Shown here: positions 43,915-52,673 of the stretch, piece after piece | How positions within the stretch are numbered: position 1 is the first letter of the stretch | Layout: every line of letters begins with the position of its first letter | Origin: Actinomadura rayongensis | GTDB lineage: Bacteria; Actinomycetota; Actinomycetes; Streptosporangiales; Streptosporangiaceae | Length of the DNA: 64,000 nt | NCBI RefSeq assembly: GCF_009831215.1 | Contig: NZ_WUTW01000002.1 | Location: 979,444 to 1,043,443 of the forward strand | Direction: 5' to 3' | Notes under the pieces: model-generated | Databases searched by the model: none | Told to the model about the DNA's origin: nothing | Seen by the model: only the letters and a program-made list of their open reading frames with translations | Position numbers and translations under genes: made by a program

Positions 43915-46373
43915 CCGAGGCGGGCGAAGGCGGCGCGGGCGCGGCGCAGGTCGCGGAGGCGGCGTTCGTAGGTGGCACCGACGGCGACCAGCAGCAGGCC
44001 CACGACCGTGATCGGGATCCAGCCCGGCAGGTCCTGGAGGAGCGGCGCCAGGTAGCGGAGCGCGTCCAGCAGGAGGATCGCGCCGCCGAGCGCCAGCGGG
44101 GCCTGGAGGCGGAGGCGTGCCCCGGCGAGGACGATCGCCGTCGCGCCCAGGGCCAGGAGCGCGGGGCGGACGGCGCCGTCCCCGGACCATGCGGCGAGCA
44201 GGCTCGGGACGAGCGTTCCGGCCAGCGCCGGGCCGTACGCGGCCCAGGACGACAGCTTCGGCCGCCGCAGGTGCCCGACGACGAGCAGCGCGAGCGAGAC
44301 CGGCGCCGTGTACGCCTCCGGGACCGTCACGCCGGACGCCCCGAGCCGCACCCACCACGCCAGCGCCAGCAGCGCCGAGCCCGCGTACGCGGCGTCGCGC
44401 CGGGACGGACGCAGCGCCGCCGCCGTCGCGATGACGCCGGCGGTCGCGAGGGCGCAGCTCAGCCACGCCGGGTCGTCCGCCGTCATGGCGAGCGCCGCCG
44501 CGCCCGTGGCGGCCGCGGCGATCTCGGCCGGGACGCGGCCGAGCGCCGTCCCCACGGCCGCCGCCGCGAGGACCGCGAACGCCGCGCCGTGCGCCGGAAG
44601 GCCCGCGGCGAGCCCCTGCGCCGCCGCGCACCCTCCGGCCGTCAGCACCGCGACCGCCTGCGCCGCCGGGCGCAGCGGGGCGGACACCAGCGCAACGACC
44701 GCCGCCGCTGCGGTCAGTGCCGCGAGAACGCCGACCGTCCGCGTCTCACCGGCGAGCGACGCCGTCACGGTCCACGCACCGAGTACGACGGCACCGATCC
44801 CCGCCGCGACGCGCGCCTCGTCCCGCCGCACGGCCCACGCCGCGAGCCCGGCCGCCACGGCCACCGCTACGAACGGGCCGAGTTCGGTCCCCGGCAGTCC
44901 GACGGCGGCCAGCACCACCGCCGGGACGGCGACCGCCGGGAACCGCGCCCCGACGACCGCGAGAATCACGAACGTCACCGGCCCTGCGGTCAGGGACGTG
45001 GCGAACAGGTCACCGCCCTGCCACACGCCACCGTCCAGAACGCGCAGCGGCCGTACCGCGGCGTCCAACACGAGGTAGAGCGCGAACGGCAGCCCTGTGG
45101 CCCCCATCGCCAACGCACCGACCATGAGCCACCGCACACCCGCTGGCAGCCCACCGAACAAGCCACGTCCACCCGCACCACCGAACGCGTCGGCGGAAGC
45201 GCGGGGCGAGGGCGGCGTGGTGCCGTCCGTCGCAGCGTGTGTGTTGCGGAAGCGGTGGGAGATCAAGGCGGCGCATGCCACCGCGATGGCGGCGAGCAGG
45301 AGGGCGACGGGTGTCCAGGCGATCGGCGGGTTCAGCCGCGCCGGGGCGCCCGGCGGGTTGATCGCTACGGCCGTGAGCAGGGACGTGAGGGCAGCGCCGG
45401 TCGCCAGTGCCGCGCGGCGGTCCACCAGGACGGCCCAGGCCGCCGCGACGAGGCCCGCCAGGGCGATCACCGCCGCGTGCTCGCCGGCGGCGTCGGTCCA
45501 CGGGGTGCCGAGGGCGACGAGCAGGCCGGCGAGCGCGCCGGCCGTCCCGAGCGTCCCGGCGGACGCGCCCGCCGCCGTCGCGACGCCCCGCGCGATGCTG
45601 CGGGTCGCGGTCCGGATCCCGAGGTCCGCCAGGGACAGGACGAGCAGGGTCGTGACCGTACCGACGAACGAGCCGTCCAGCGCGAGGATGACGAACAGCG
45701 CGGGAATCTGCGCGAGGACCACGGCCGTGGGCGCGGTCGCCCGCAGGGGTGCGACGCGGGCGTAGGCCGTCCAGAGCAGGGCGATGACGGCGGACGCGCC
45801 GATGCCGTATCGGTCGACCGGCAGATGTCCCAGGCCGCCGACGTCCGAGCCGTAGGCCGTCGCCGCGAGGACGCCGAGCAGCACCAGGCCGACGAACGCG
45901 ACCGCCTCGGCCGTCGCCGCGAGGCCCCGCCGCGCCAGCGGCCACACCAGCCCGAGCGCGATCCCCGTCAGGCTGCACAGGATCGCCGCCCGACCGAACA
46001 GCCCGAGGGCGTCCCACGTCAGCGCGGTGAACACCACTGCCGCGATGCCCAACGTGACCGCGCCGAGTCCCAGCAGCACGTTGCGGACCCCGACCCGGGG
46101 CACCTCGGGCCGCGTCCCACCCTGAGCCATCCCACCGGGCGCGTAGCCACCCGGTGCGTAGCCACCGGACGCGTGTGCGCCGGGGGCGGCGGCGTGCGTG
46201 CGGGCGTGGAGGGTCGTCAAGAGGCCGTTGCGCTGCCGGACGAGGTCGGCGAGCGCGTACTCGATCCGCCACAGGGCGTCCGCGCCGGGCAGGCCGAGGT
46301 CGAGCCCGCACGTGCGGCAGGTCTCGGTGGGGGACGCCAGCGGCGCGTGACATCCCGGGCAGAGGAGCGACAT
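43911..46373 (-). CDS. Large polytopic membrane protein with N-terminal zinc ribbon (SCO7613-like)
   Basis: 820 residues from ATG 46373; ATG 46409 would add 12. Residues 2-25 hold a zinc ribbon (CPGCHAPLASPTETCRTCG). A Gly/Tyr-rich linker has repeats of GGYAPGGYAPGG (about 80-92). More than 20 hydrophobic helices follow from residue 105. Streptomycete homologues are named SCO7613-domain membrane proteins. Function unknown. No partner gene is coupled. Confidence 0.75.
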   Translation of the reverse strand: MSLLCPGCHAPLASPTETCRTCGLDLGLPGADALWRIEYALADLVRQRNGLLTTLHARTHAAAPGAHASGGYAPGGYAPGGMAQGGTRPEVPRVGVRNVLLGLGAVTLGIAAVVFTALTWDALGLFGRAAILCSLTGIALGLVWPLARRGLAATAEAVAFVGLVLLGVLAATAYGSDVGGLGHLPVDRYGIGASAVIALLWTAYARVAPLRATAPTAVVLAQIPALFVILALDGSFVGTVTTLLVLSLADLGIRTATRSIARGVATAAGASAGTLGTAGALAGLLVALGTPWTDAAGEHAAVIALAGLVAAAWAVLVDRRAALATGAALTSLLTAVAINPPGAPARLNPPIAWTPVALLLAAIAVACAALISHRFRNTHAATDGTTPPSPRASADAFGGAGGRGLFGGLPAGVRWLMVGALAMGATGLPFALYLVLDAAVRPLRVLDGGVWQGGDLFATSLTAGPVTFVILAVVGARFPAVAVPAVVLAAVGLPGTELGPFVAVAVAAGLAAWAVRRDEARVAAGIGAVVLGAWTVTASLAGETRTVGVLAALTAAAAVVALVSAPLRPAAQAVAVLTAGGCAAAQGLAAGLPAHGAAFAVLAAAAVGTALGRVPAEIAAAATGAAALAMTADDPAWLSCALATAGVIATAAALRPSRRDAAYAGSALLALAWWVRLGASGVTVPEAYTAPVSLALLVVGHLRRPKLSSWAAYGPALAGTLVPSLLAAWSGDGAVRPALLALGATAIVLAGARLRLQAPLALGGAILLLDALRYLAPLLQDLPGWIPITVVGLLLVAVGATYERRLRDLRRARAAFARLG

Positions 46374-46469
46374 GCGTCCAGCGTCGGACCGACCGGACCT
46401 CCCGGACATCCGCTCAGGTACTCAGATCGCGCCCCGGAAATGTCGTACCCGGTGCTTAGGCTGCGGAGC

Positions 46470-47135
46470 ATGGACGAGAAGCGGGATGCGTGGGCGACGC
46501 TGCGCGCCGCCGGGTTCCTGCACGCCGCGCGGGAGGCCCATCGGGAGGCGACGCTCGCCGTGTTCGGCGGCATGAGCAGGTCCGCCGGGTTCAAGGAGCG
46601 GTCGTTCGGGACCAGCTCGTTCGACGTGCTGGAGTCCTGGCTCGACCGCGTGTTCGGCATCGACGACGACGAGCCGGGCCCGATCGTCCGCGACGACCTC
46701 AACAACTCGCCGGGCTGGCGCTGCGGCCGGTACCGGGTGCTGTTGAAGCGACACCGCTTCGGGGCCGTCAACGCGCTCCGCTGGGACCGCGACAGCCGCA
46801 CCAAGCAGGCCGTCGCCCGGCAGGAGTTCGCCGACGACCCGCAGCTCGCCCTGGAGATCCCGGGCGTCCCGGCCGACACGCCCGGGATCGTCACGCTCGT
46901 CCTCGCCCACAGCGCCACGGAGGAGCCGCTGCAACTGGAGCTCTACCTGGGCCGTCCCCGGTTCAACGACGACGGCGGCGGCGCGTGGCACTGGGTCCGC
47001 GCGCTGGACGACGCGTCGCTCGGCGCCGATCCGCGCCGTAAGCTCGTCGAGCCCACCCTTCCGCTGTGGACGGACGACGCCGCGGACGTCGTCCTGCGGC
47101 GAAGGCGCGCGACGAGCACCGAAACGGCCTGGTGA
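46470..47135 (+). CDS. Unknown protein coupled to an HTH/ImmA-IrrE protease gene
   Basis: 221 residues, ATG 46470. The protein is soluble and mixed alpha/beta. Notable stretches are AGFLHAAREAHREATLAVFG, SFDVLESWLDRVFGIDDDEP and RVLLKRHRFGAVNALRWDRD. I recognise no domain. The TGA (47133-47135) overlaps the GTG of the next gene, so the two are made together. In that position one expects a partner, substrate or toxin for the metalloprotease-antitoxin-like protein. Confidence 0.75.
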   Translation: MDEKRDAWATLRAAGFLHAAREAHREATLAVFGGMSRSAGFKERSFGTSSFDVLESWLDRVFGIDDDEPGPIVRDDLNNSPGWRCGRYRVLLKRHRFGAVNALRWDRDSRTKQAVARQEFADDPQLALEIPGVPADTPGIVTLVLAHSATEEPLQLELYLGRPRFNDDGGGAWHWVRALDDASLGADPRRKLVEPTLPLWTDDAADVVLRRRRATSTETAW

Positions 47136-48205
47136 ACGAACGTTTTCCCACGTCCCGCCCCGCCGCCGCCCGCCGGCCGTTCGACGGTGAACGGCTGACG
47201 CTGGCGCGGCGGCTGCGCGGCCTGCGCAAGAACCAGCTCGCCCAGGCGGTCGGCACGACGCCCGCCGCGATCGGCCGCTACGAGGCGGGCATCGCGTGTC
47301 CCCCGGACCCGGTGCCGGCACGGCTCGCGGTGGCGCTCGGCGTCCCGGCCGAGTTCTTCGGCGGCGCGGCCGGCCCCCCGCGCGCGCTGGACTCGGCGCA
47401 CTTCCGGTCGCTGCGCGCGACGACGCAGATCGAGCGCGACCAGGCCCTCGCCTACGGCCGCATCGCGGCGGACGTCGTGGCGGCGCTGGAGGAGGTCGTG
47501 GAGTTCCCGCCGGTGACGCTGCCGGAACGTCCCGTCCCGCCGGACGAGATCGCCGGACCGGGCCCGGCGGACGCGGCGCGGCGGGCGCGCGCGGCGCTGT
47601 GCCCGTCCCCGGGACCGGTCCCGCACGTGGTGCGGCTGCTGGAGGCGGCCGGCGTGATCGTCGTGGTGCTGCCGCCGGTCGCCGAGCGGGTGGACGCGTT
47701 CAGCGTCGGAGCGCATCCGCGTCCGCTGGTGCTGTTCAACCCGGCCAAGGGCGACTACTGGCGCAACCGGTTCGACGGCGCGCACGAGCTGGGCCATCTC
47801 GTCATGCACGCGGACGCCGAGCCCGGCGAGAAGATCGTCGAGGACCAGGCGCAGCGGTTCGCGGCCGAGTTCCTCCTGCCCGCCGACGAGATCGCCGGCG
47901 AACTGCCCGCGTTCGCCGACTGGGACCGCCTCGCCGTGCTGAAGGCCCGCTGGGGCGTGAGCATCGCGGCACTGCTGTACCGAGCGCGGACGCTCGGTGT
48001 CATGCACGAACCCGTCTACCGCGCGGCGATGGCGGCGATGGCGCGGCAGGGGATGCGGCGCCGGGAGCCGGGTCCGGCGCGTCCGCTGGAGGGGCCGACG
48101 ATGCTGACGCGGGCGATCGAGATGTCCGGTCTGGACCGCGATGCGCTGGCGCGCCGCGCCGGAGTCCCCCACCCCGACCTGGACCTTCTCGTCCCTCCAC
48201 GGTGA
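47132..48205 (+). CDS. XRE regulator fused to ImmA/IrrE metallo-endopeptidase
   Basis: 357 residues. The helix-turn-helix lies at about 20-70 (LTLARRLRGLRKNQLAQAVG then TTPAAIGRYEAG). The peptidase domain (about 190-290) has FDGAHELGHLVMHADAEPGE, with the HELGH zinc motif, and EDQAQRFAAEFLLPADEIAG carrying the third-ligand helix. Such fusions act as repressors that cleave a partner under stress (ImmR/ImmA, IrrE/DdrO) or as HigA-like antitoxins. GTG 47132 overlaps the preceding stop. The C-terminal 60 residues are extra and include a second possible helix-turn-helix-like stretch (DRDALARRAGVPHPDLDLLV). Confidence 0.88.
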   Translation: MNERFPTSRPAAARRPFDGERLTLARRLRGLRKNQLAQAVGTTPAAIGRYEAGIACPPDPVPARLAVALGVPAEFFGGAAGPPRALDSAHFRSLRATTQIERDQALAYGRIAADVVAALEEVVEFPPVTLPERPVPPDEIAGPGPADAARRARAALCPSPGPVPHVVRLLEAAGVIVVVLPPVAERVDAFSVGAHPRPLVLFNPAKGDYWRNRFDGAHELGHLVMHADAEPGEKIVEDQAQRFAAEFLLPADEIAGELPAFADWDRLAVLKARWGVSIAALLYRARTLGVMHEPVYRAAMAAMARQGMRRREPGPARPLEGPTMLTRAIEMSGLDRDALARRAGVPHPDLDLLVPPR

Positions 48206-48320
48206 GCCGGATGTAACGCCGACGCGATCCTTCGACATCGGCGACATGCTCGCGCGCCGACCCGGCGATCCGCTGCCGTCGAACGTCCGCCGGGGAGGAG
48301 CGCGGCGAACCGCCGGGGCC

Positions 48321-49352
48321 CTAGGCCAGCTTGACGGGCAGCCACTCCGGGCCCCGGACGAGCGTGCCCGACACGACGACCTCGTCCGGCGGCACGGCCA
48401 GCTCGACGCTCGTGAACCGCGCGGCGAGGGCGTCCAGGGCGGCGGCCAGTTGCGCGCGGGCCAGGTCGGCGTGCGGGCCTTCGGGGAAGGCGAGGCCGGG
48501 GGACGTCGCCGGACGATCCGGGTCGAACCGGTCGGGGTCGGGGAACACGTCCGGGTCACGGTTCGCCCCGGCGGGCGACAGCAGGACCAGATCACCGGCC
48601 GCGACCGTCACGTCCCCCCAGGTCAGCGGCCCGGCGGCCCGGCGCGGCCGGACGGCCGCGGGCGGCTCCCAGCGCAGCGCCTCCCCCGGCGCGGCGGCCC
48701 GGTAGGCGGCGTCGGCGCGCACCCGCGCCCACCCGTCCGGCGCCGTCAGCACGCCGTGCAGCAGGTTCCCGATGCCGTGGCAGACGGCCTCGACGGGCAG
48801 CAGCAACCGGACGAAGTCCACGATCTCCTCGTCCGCCGCGCCGGTGGCGACGAGCCGCGACAGCAGGTCGTCGCGCGGCTCGCCGCGCCGCTCGGCGATC
48901 GGCCCGGTGAGCCGCCGCGCGAACCGCGCGGCGCCCGCCGGGTCGGCGGCCAGCGACCGCAGCTCCGGCAGCGCCGACCCGCCCAGCCCGAGCAGCCGCG
49001 AGACGACCAGCGACGGGTACCGGGCGGCGAAGTCGGCGACGAGATCGGCGGCGCCGTCCAGATGCGCGACGAGCCCGTCCGCGAGCGACCGGACCAGCGC
49101 GTGCGGCGTCGCGGCGAGCACCGGATCGAGCGGATGCGGCGCGGCGTACGGCCCGACGTCGGGACGCGCGTCCGGCGCGGTCAGCTCCGGAGCCGCCAAC
49201 CCGGCCGCGACGTCCGCGTACCGCGCGACGAGCCGCGCGGGCTCGCCGCGGAACAGGACGGGCACGGCCCGCCCCGCCGCCCGCGCCGCGGCCAGCAGGC
49301 CGTGCGGATCCGCGCCGGGATCCGCACCGAAGTCCACACCGTCGAGCGCCAT
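48321..49352 (-). CDS. Cytochrome P450 homologue lacking the haem-ligand cysteine
   Basis: 343 residues, shorter than the usual 390-420. The K-helix ExxR is present (EALRWEPP, about 220), as are the following GANRDPDVFPDPDRFDPDRP and the terminal strands. Where normal P450s read FGxGxHxCxG, this has FPEGPHADLARAQL (about 289): the cysteine is absent. The I-helix AGxxT is also missing (VEAVCHGIGNLLHG). A thiolate-ligated monooxygenase is therefore unlikely. It may be a scaffold, a haem-free enzyme or a decaying paralogue. ATG 49352 has GGAGG 8 nt upstream, so it is probably expressed. Confidence 0.8.
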   Translation of the reverse strand: MALDGVDFGADPGADPHGLLAAARAAGRAVPVLFRGEPARLVARYADVAAGLAAPELTAPDARPDVGPYAAPHPLDPVLAATPHALVRSLADGLVAHLDGAADLVADFAARYPSLVVSRLLGLGGSALPELRSLAADPAGAARFARRLTGPIAERRGEPRDDLLSRLVATGAADEEIVDFVRLLLPVEAVCHGIGNLLHGVLTAPDGWARVRADAAYRAAAPGEALRWEPPAAVRPRRAAGPLTWGDVTVAAGDLVLLSPAGANRDPDVFPDPDRFDPDRPATSPGLAFPEGPHADLARAQLAAALDALAARFTSVELAVPPDEVVVSGTLVRGPEWLPVKLA

Positions 49353-49420
49353 GCGATCGCCTCCGGCCCCGATCATGCAGCCGCGCCCCCCGGAAGGAAA
49401 GTCCCCCCGAGGGGTGACCT

Positions 49421-49451
49421 TTGACTCCACGCCCTGACCCGCCGATACGCT
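49421..49451 (+). promoter_or_regulatory. Predicted promoter of def
   Basis: TTGACT at 49421-49426, a 17-bp spacer, then GATACG (or TACGCT two bases on). It starts about 60 bp before the deformylase ATG. Confidence 0.4.
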
Positions 49452-49483
49452 TTGGGGGACGGGTTTTTGGCGAGGAGGGCCGG

Positions 49484-50011
49484 ATGGGCGGGCGTGCACG
49501 ACCGATCACGCTGGTGGGGACGGACGTTCTGCACCGGCCGTGCCGGGAGGTGACGGAGTTCGACGCCGCGCTCGCCGCGCTGACCGAGGACATGTTCGCG
49601 AGCATGTACGAGGCGAACGGCGTGGGGCTCGCCGCCAACCAGATCGGTGTTGACCTGCGGGTTTTCGTTTATGACTGTCCTGATGGCGATGACGTGGCGC
49701 AGAAGGGCGTCGTCGTGAATCCGACGCTGGTGCTGCCGGAGGGCGACGCGCGGCGGCTGGACGACGGCGAGGAGGGCTGCCTGTCGGTGCCCGGGCCGCA
49801 CGCGCGCGTCGCCCGGCCCGACCGCGCGACGTGCCACGGCTTCGACGTCACGGGGGCGCCGGTCACGGTGGAGGGGACCGGAGTTCTCGCGCGGTGCCTC
49901 CAGCATGAGACCGATCATCTGGACGGGAAGCTCTACATCGACCGGCTGTCCAAGCGGGAACGCAAGCGTGTCCTGGACGAGATGGAAGAGTTGCGCGCCG
50001 CGCGGTCGTAG
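49484..50011 (+). CDS. def: Peptide deformylase
   Basis: 175 residues. All three motifs are intact: [10 protein letters not shown] (about 48), EGCLSVPG (about 104) with the metal cysteine, and QHETDHLDG (about 144) with HExxH-type metal histidines and catalytic glutamate. It removes the formyl group from nascent proteins. The start is ATG 49484 with GAGGAGGG upstream. Actinobacteria often have several deformylase genes; this stands alone, without fmt beside it. Its TAG abuts the converging oxidoreductase gene with no spacer. Confidence 0.95.
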   Translation: MGGRARPITLVGTDVLHRPCREVTEFDAALAALTEDMFASMYEANGVGLAANQIGVDLRVFVYDCPDGDDVAQKGVVVNPTLVLPEGDARRLDDGEEGCLSVPGPHARVARPDRATCHGFDVTGAPVTVEGTGVLARCLQHETDHLDGKLYIDRLSKRERKRVLDEMEELRAARS

Positions 50012-50767
50012 TCACCGCAGGTGGGCGTCGAGGCCGGTGCGCCCGGGCGCGACGTCCGGGCGTAGCAGCAGGCCCTCGTAGTCGGCGCGCTCGGCGCGGA
50101 ACGGGATCGGCGCCTCGTCGGCCAGGCCGGCGAGCCGGTCGCGCAGGCGCGCCGCGTGCCGGTCGGCGTCCTCGGGCGTGGTTCGGTTGGCGGCGGAGAT
50201 CTCCAGCGGCGCCAGCACGTCCATGCCGGTGTAGAAGAAGACGCCGTGCAGCAGCGGCCACAGGACGTCCCGCAGCGCGCCGTGGACGCCGCGCGGGGTG
50301 AAGCCCGGCGCGGCCGAGCCCGTCGAGACGATCGTGAACGCGCGCTTTCCGCTCAGCGGTCCGGCGCCGTAGCGCAGCGGACGGCCGTCCGCGCCGGGCA
50401 CGCCGTACGCGAAGCCCTCCACGAGCACCCGGTCGAACCAGCCCTTCAGGATCGCGGGCGGGCCGAACCACCACAGCGGGAACTGGACGACGACCGCGTC
50501 CGCCCACCGGAGTTTGTCCTGTTCCTCCTGGATGTCGGCGGCGAGCGCGCCGGACGCGTACGCGGCGGCCGAGTCGCGGCTGACGGCGAGCCGATCGGCG
50601 GAACCGCCGAAGTCCGCCGCGCTGACGACCGGATTCCACCCCATCGCGTACAGATCGGACTCGCGCAGCTCGTGCCCGAGGTCGGCGAGCGCCTTGCGGC
50701 CCGCGTCGCGCAGGGCGGCGTTGAGGGACTTCGGCTCGGGATGGGCGAAAAGCCACAGGATGCGCAT
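50012..50767 (-). CDS. NAD(P)H dehydrogenase (quinone), flavodoxin fold
   Basis: 251 residues. MRILWLFAHPEPKSLNAALR is the FMN-phosphate loop of the DT-diaphorase/MdaB family. VVVQFPLWWFGPPAILKGWF and FTIVSTGSAAPGFTPRGVHG line the flavin and active site. It reduces quinones or other electrophiles by two-electron transfer. ATG 50767. The GlxA-type regulator starts 90 bp away on the other strand, so joint control is plausible. Confidence 0.9.
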   Translation of the reverse strand: MRILWLFAHPEPKSLNAALRDAGRKALADLGHELRESDLYAMGWNPVVSAADFGGSADRLAVSRDSAAAYASGALAADIQEEQDKLRWADAVVVQFPLWWFGPPAILKGWFDRVLVEGFAYGVPGADGRPLRYGAGPLSGKRAFTIVSTGSAAPGFTPRGVHGALRDVLWPLLHGVFFYTGMDVLAPLEISAANRTTPEDADRHAARLRDRLAGLADEAPIPFRAERADYEGLLLRPDVAPGRTGLDAHLR

Positions 50768-50822
50768 GATCGTTCTCCTTCCGTCCCCGCCATCGTGCGC
50801 GGGCCGGACGGACGGCCGTGAG

Positions 50823-50857
50823 TGGCCCGATGGCCAATCAGTGCAAGAATCGGGCCA
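50823..50857. promoter_or_regulatory. Palindrome overlapping the GlxA-type regulator start
   Basis: TGGCCCGA-N19-TCGGGCCA. The right arm ends on the A of the start codon at 50857, so binding would block both the divergent promoter and translation. Likely autoregulatory. Confidence 0.5.
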
Positions 50858-51870
50858 TGACGCATCGAGTGGCGGTGGTGATCAGGGACGGCGTGCTCCC
50901 GATGGAACTCGGGCTCGTCCACCAGGTGTTCGAGGCGGCGCGCGACGCGTCCGGGCAGCCGCTCTACACCGTCCTGACGGCCGCGGTCGCGCCCGGCCCG
51001 GTCCGGACGTCCGCCGACTTCACCGTGTTCGCCCCGCACGGACTCGACGCGCTGGCCGACGCGGACACGGTCGTCGTCCCGGCCGCCAAGGACGACGACG
51101 AGCGCCCCGACGGCCCGGACCCGGTGGTGACGGCCGCCGTCCGGAAGGCCGCCGACGACGGCACGCGCGTCGCGTCGGTCTGCACGGGCGCGTTCGTCCT
51201 CGCGGCGGCGGGCCTGCTCGACGGGCGCCGCGCCACCACGCACTGGCACTCGGGCGACCTGCTCCGCGCGCGGCATCCGGGCGTGGACGTCGACCACGGC
51301 GTGCTCTACGTGGACGAGGACACCGTGCTCACCTCGGCCGGCGAGGCCGCCGGGATCGACCTGTGCCTGCACCTCGTCCGGCGCGACCACGGCGCGGCCG
51401 TCGCCAACGACGCCGCGCGCAGGATCGTCGTCGCGCCGCACCGCGCGGGCGGGCAGGCCCAGTTCGTGGTGCGGCCGGTGCCGGACGAGGCCGACGCGTC
51501 CACGGCGGCGGCGCGGGCGTGGGCGCTGACGGAGCTGGACCGTCCGATCGGGCTGCGCGAGCTTGCGGCGCGGTCGGCGATGAGCGTGCGGACGTTCACC
51601 CGCCGCTTCCGCGAGGAGACCGGACTGTCGGCCGGGGAATGGCTGACGCGCCAACGCGTCGAACGCGCCCGGCACCTGCTGGAGAGCACCGCTCTGCCGG
51701 TGGACCAGATCGCCCGCGCGTCCGGATTCGGGACGGCCGTGTCGCTGCGGAACCATTTCCACGCCGCACTCGGCGTGACCCCGAGCGCTTACCGGAGCGC
51801 TTTCCGCGGCGCGCCCGCCGAAAAAGAAGTTGACGGTCCGCCCGGGGCCGGGGGAAGCTACCGGACATGA
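50857..51870 (+). CDS. GlxA-family AraC-type transcriptional regulator
   Basis: 337 residues. An N-terminal DJ-1/PfpI-like domain (1-190) has VASVCTGAFVLAAAGLLDGR, with the nucleophile-elbow cysteine, and ATTHWHSGDLL. A C-terminal AraC double helix-turn-helix (235-320) has IGLRELAARSAMSVRTFTRR and VDQIARASGFGTAVSLRNHF. The start is ATG 50857; GTG 50818 is open in frame but would run through the palindrome. Divergent from the quinone reductase gene, its probable target. Confidence 0.9.
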   Translation: MTHRVAVVIRDGVLPMELGLVHQVFEAARDASGQPLYTVLTAAVAPGPVRTSADFTVFAPHGLDALADADTVVVPAAKDDDERPDGPDPVVTAAVRKAADDGTRVASVCTGAFVLAAAGLLDGRRATTHWHSGDLLRARHPGVDVDHGVLYVDEDTVLTSAGEAAGIDLCLHLVRRDHGAAVANDAARRIVVAPHRAGGQAQFVVRPVPDEADASTAAARAWALTELDRPIGLRELAARSAMSVRTFTRRFREETGLSAGEWLTRQRVERARHLLESTALPVDQIARASGFGTAVSLRNHFHAALGVTPSAYRSAFRGAPAEKEVDGPPGAGGSYRT

Positions 51871-51999
51871 AGATCTTCTCTCTGTGATCTCGCGGGTCGA
51901 GCCGCCGCACGCTCCCGTGCGCGCCCGCTCCCCGTCTTTCCCCGGTCTTTTCACGGCCCCTCGCGGCCGTCTTTCAACCTGCCCGGAGGTGATCTCTCC
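51871..51999. other. Untranslated gap with leader of the small ORF
   Basis: 129 bp without a supported gene. It ends with GGAGGTGATC (51985-51994), complementary over ten bases to the 3' end of 16S rRNA. Confidence 0.5.
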
Positions 52000-52167
52000 T
52001 TGCGCATTCGCGATACCGAGACCGTCCTCTTCTCGGCCCCGCCGGAAGTGGACGACAAGAAAAAGGCCCGTCGCACCCCACGCGACCACCGCACCGCCGC
52101 GTTGTCGGCGGGCGCGCGGCGCACCCTGCCCCGCACGCCCGTCCGGCAGTTCAACCGGGGTCGCTGA
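52000..52167 (+). CDS. Small basic peptide, TTG start with near-perfect Shine-Dalgarno
   Basis: 55 codons, TTG 52000 to TGA 52165-52167. The product begins MRIRDTETVLFSAPPEVDDK and ends in a strongly basic, Arg/Thr/Pro-rich tail (VRQFNRGR). It has no cysteine, no signal peptide and no membrane helix. Ten bases of anti-16S complementarity lie 5 nt before the start, much better than at most genes here, which argues for real, high-level translation. The 3' end overlaps the converging HATPase gene by 17 bp. No family recognised; a RiPP precursor is possible but no maturation enzyme is adjacent. Confidence 0.5.
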   Translation: MRIRDTETVLFSAPPEVDDKKKARRTPRDHRTAALSAGARRTLPRTPVRQFNRGR

Positions 52168-52666
52168 CCCCGGCGGTGCGCAGTCCCGGCCCGCGCGGGC
52201 GTCCACCGCGCGCGCGGGCCGGGACGAACTCCGCCCACACGACCGTCCGGTCGCCGCGCTCCCAGTAGCCCCACGCGGACGTGAGCGCCGCGACGATCCG
52301 CATCCCGCGCCCGTTCTCCGCTCCGGCGAGCGGATCGTCCACAAGGTCCTCGTCCGAGCCCGGCCGGACGTGCGGACGCGCGCCGTCCGCGCCGTCGTCG
52401 CCGACCTCCAGCCGGTAGCCGCGCGCGGTCGCGGTGAGCGCCACCGTGACCCGGCCGCCCGGCCGTCCGGACGCGGTGTGCGCGACCGCGTTCCCGACCG
52501 TCTCGCTGCCGACCGTCAGCAGGTCGTCCAGGACCGGGTCGTCGGGCGGCAGCAGGTCGCGCAGGAACGCGCGCGCCCGCGCCGCCGAGCACCGCTCGCC
52601 CGGCAGCGTCACGACCCCGAGGACGACCGGCCCGTCCGCCGTCTCCCGCACCGCGGCTCCCCCCAC
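52151..52666 (-). CDS. ATP-binding protein, anti-sigma/HATPase_c family
   Basis: 171 residues. It has the GHKL N-box SETVGNAVAHT (about 53), the G1-type YRLEVGDDGADGARP, and the G2-type GRGMRIVAALTSAWGY (about 119), followed by WAEF. This is the compact actinobacterial RsbW/SpoIIAB-like design, with protein kinase or anti-sigma activity toward an unknown partner. GTG 52666 is 7 bp after the DUF5995 stop, so both are one transcript. Confidence 0.85.
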   Translation of the reverse strand: MGGAAVRETADGPVVLGVVTLPGERCSAARARAFLRDLLPPDDPVLDDLLTVGSETVGNAVAHTASGRPGGRVTVALTATARGYRLEVGDDGADGARPHVRPGSDEDLVDDPLAGAENGRGMRIVAALTSAWGYWERGDRTVVWAEFVPARARGGRPRGPGLRTAGVSDPG

Positions 52667-52673
52667 CGCCGGC

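Noticed and set aside
43335..47135. 1266-codon open frame on the plus strand
   Set aside because: Only its last 222 codons (46470 onward) are a gene. The rest is antisense to the 820-residue membrane protein and has the Arg/Gln/Pro composition of a shadow frame.
52000..52167. Small ORF as a lanthipeptide or lasso precursor
   Set aside because: It has no cysteine and no maturation enzyme is adjacent, so it is listed only as an unknown small protein.
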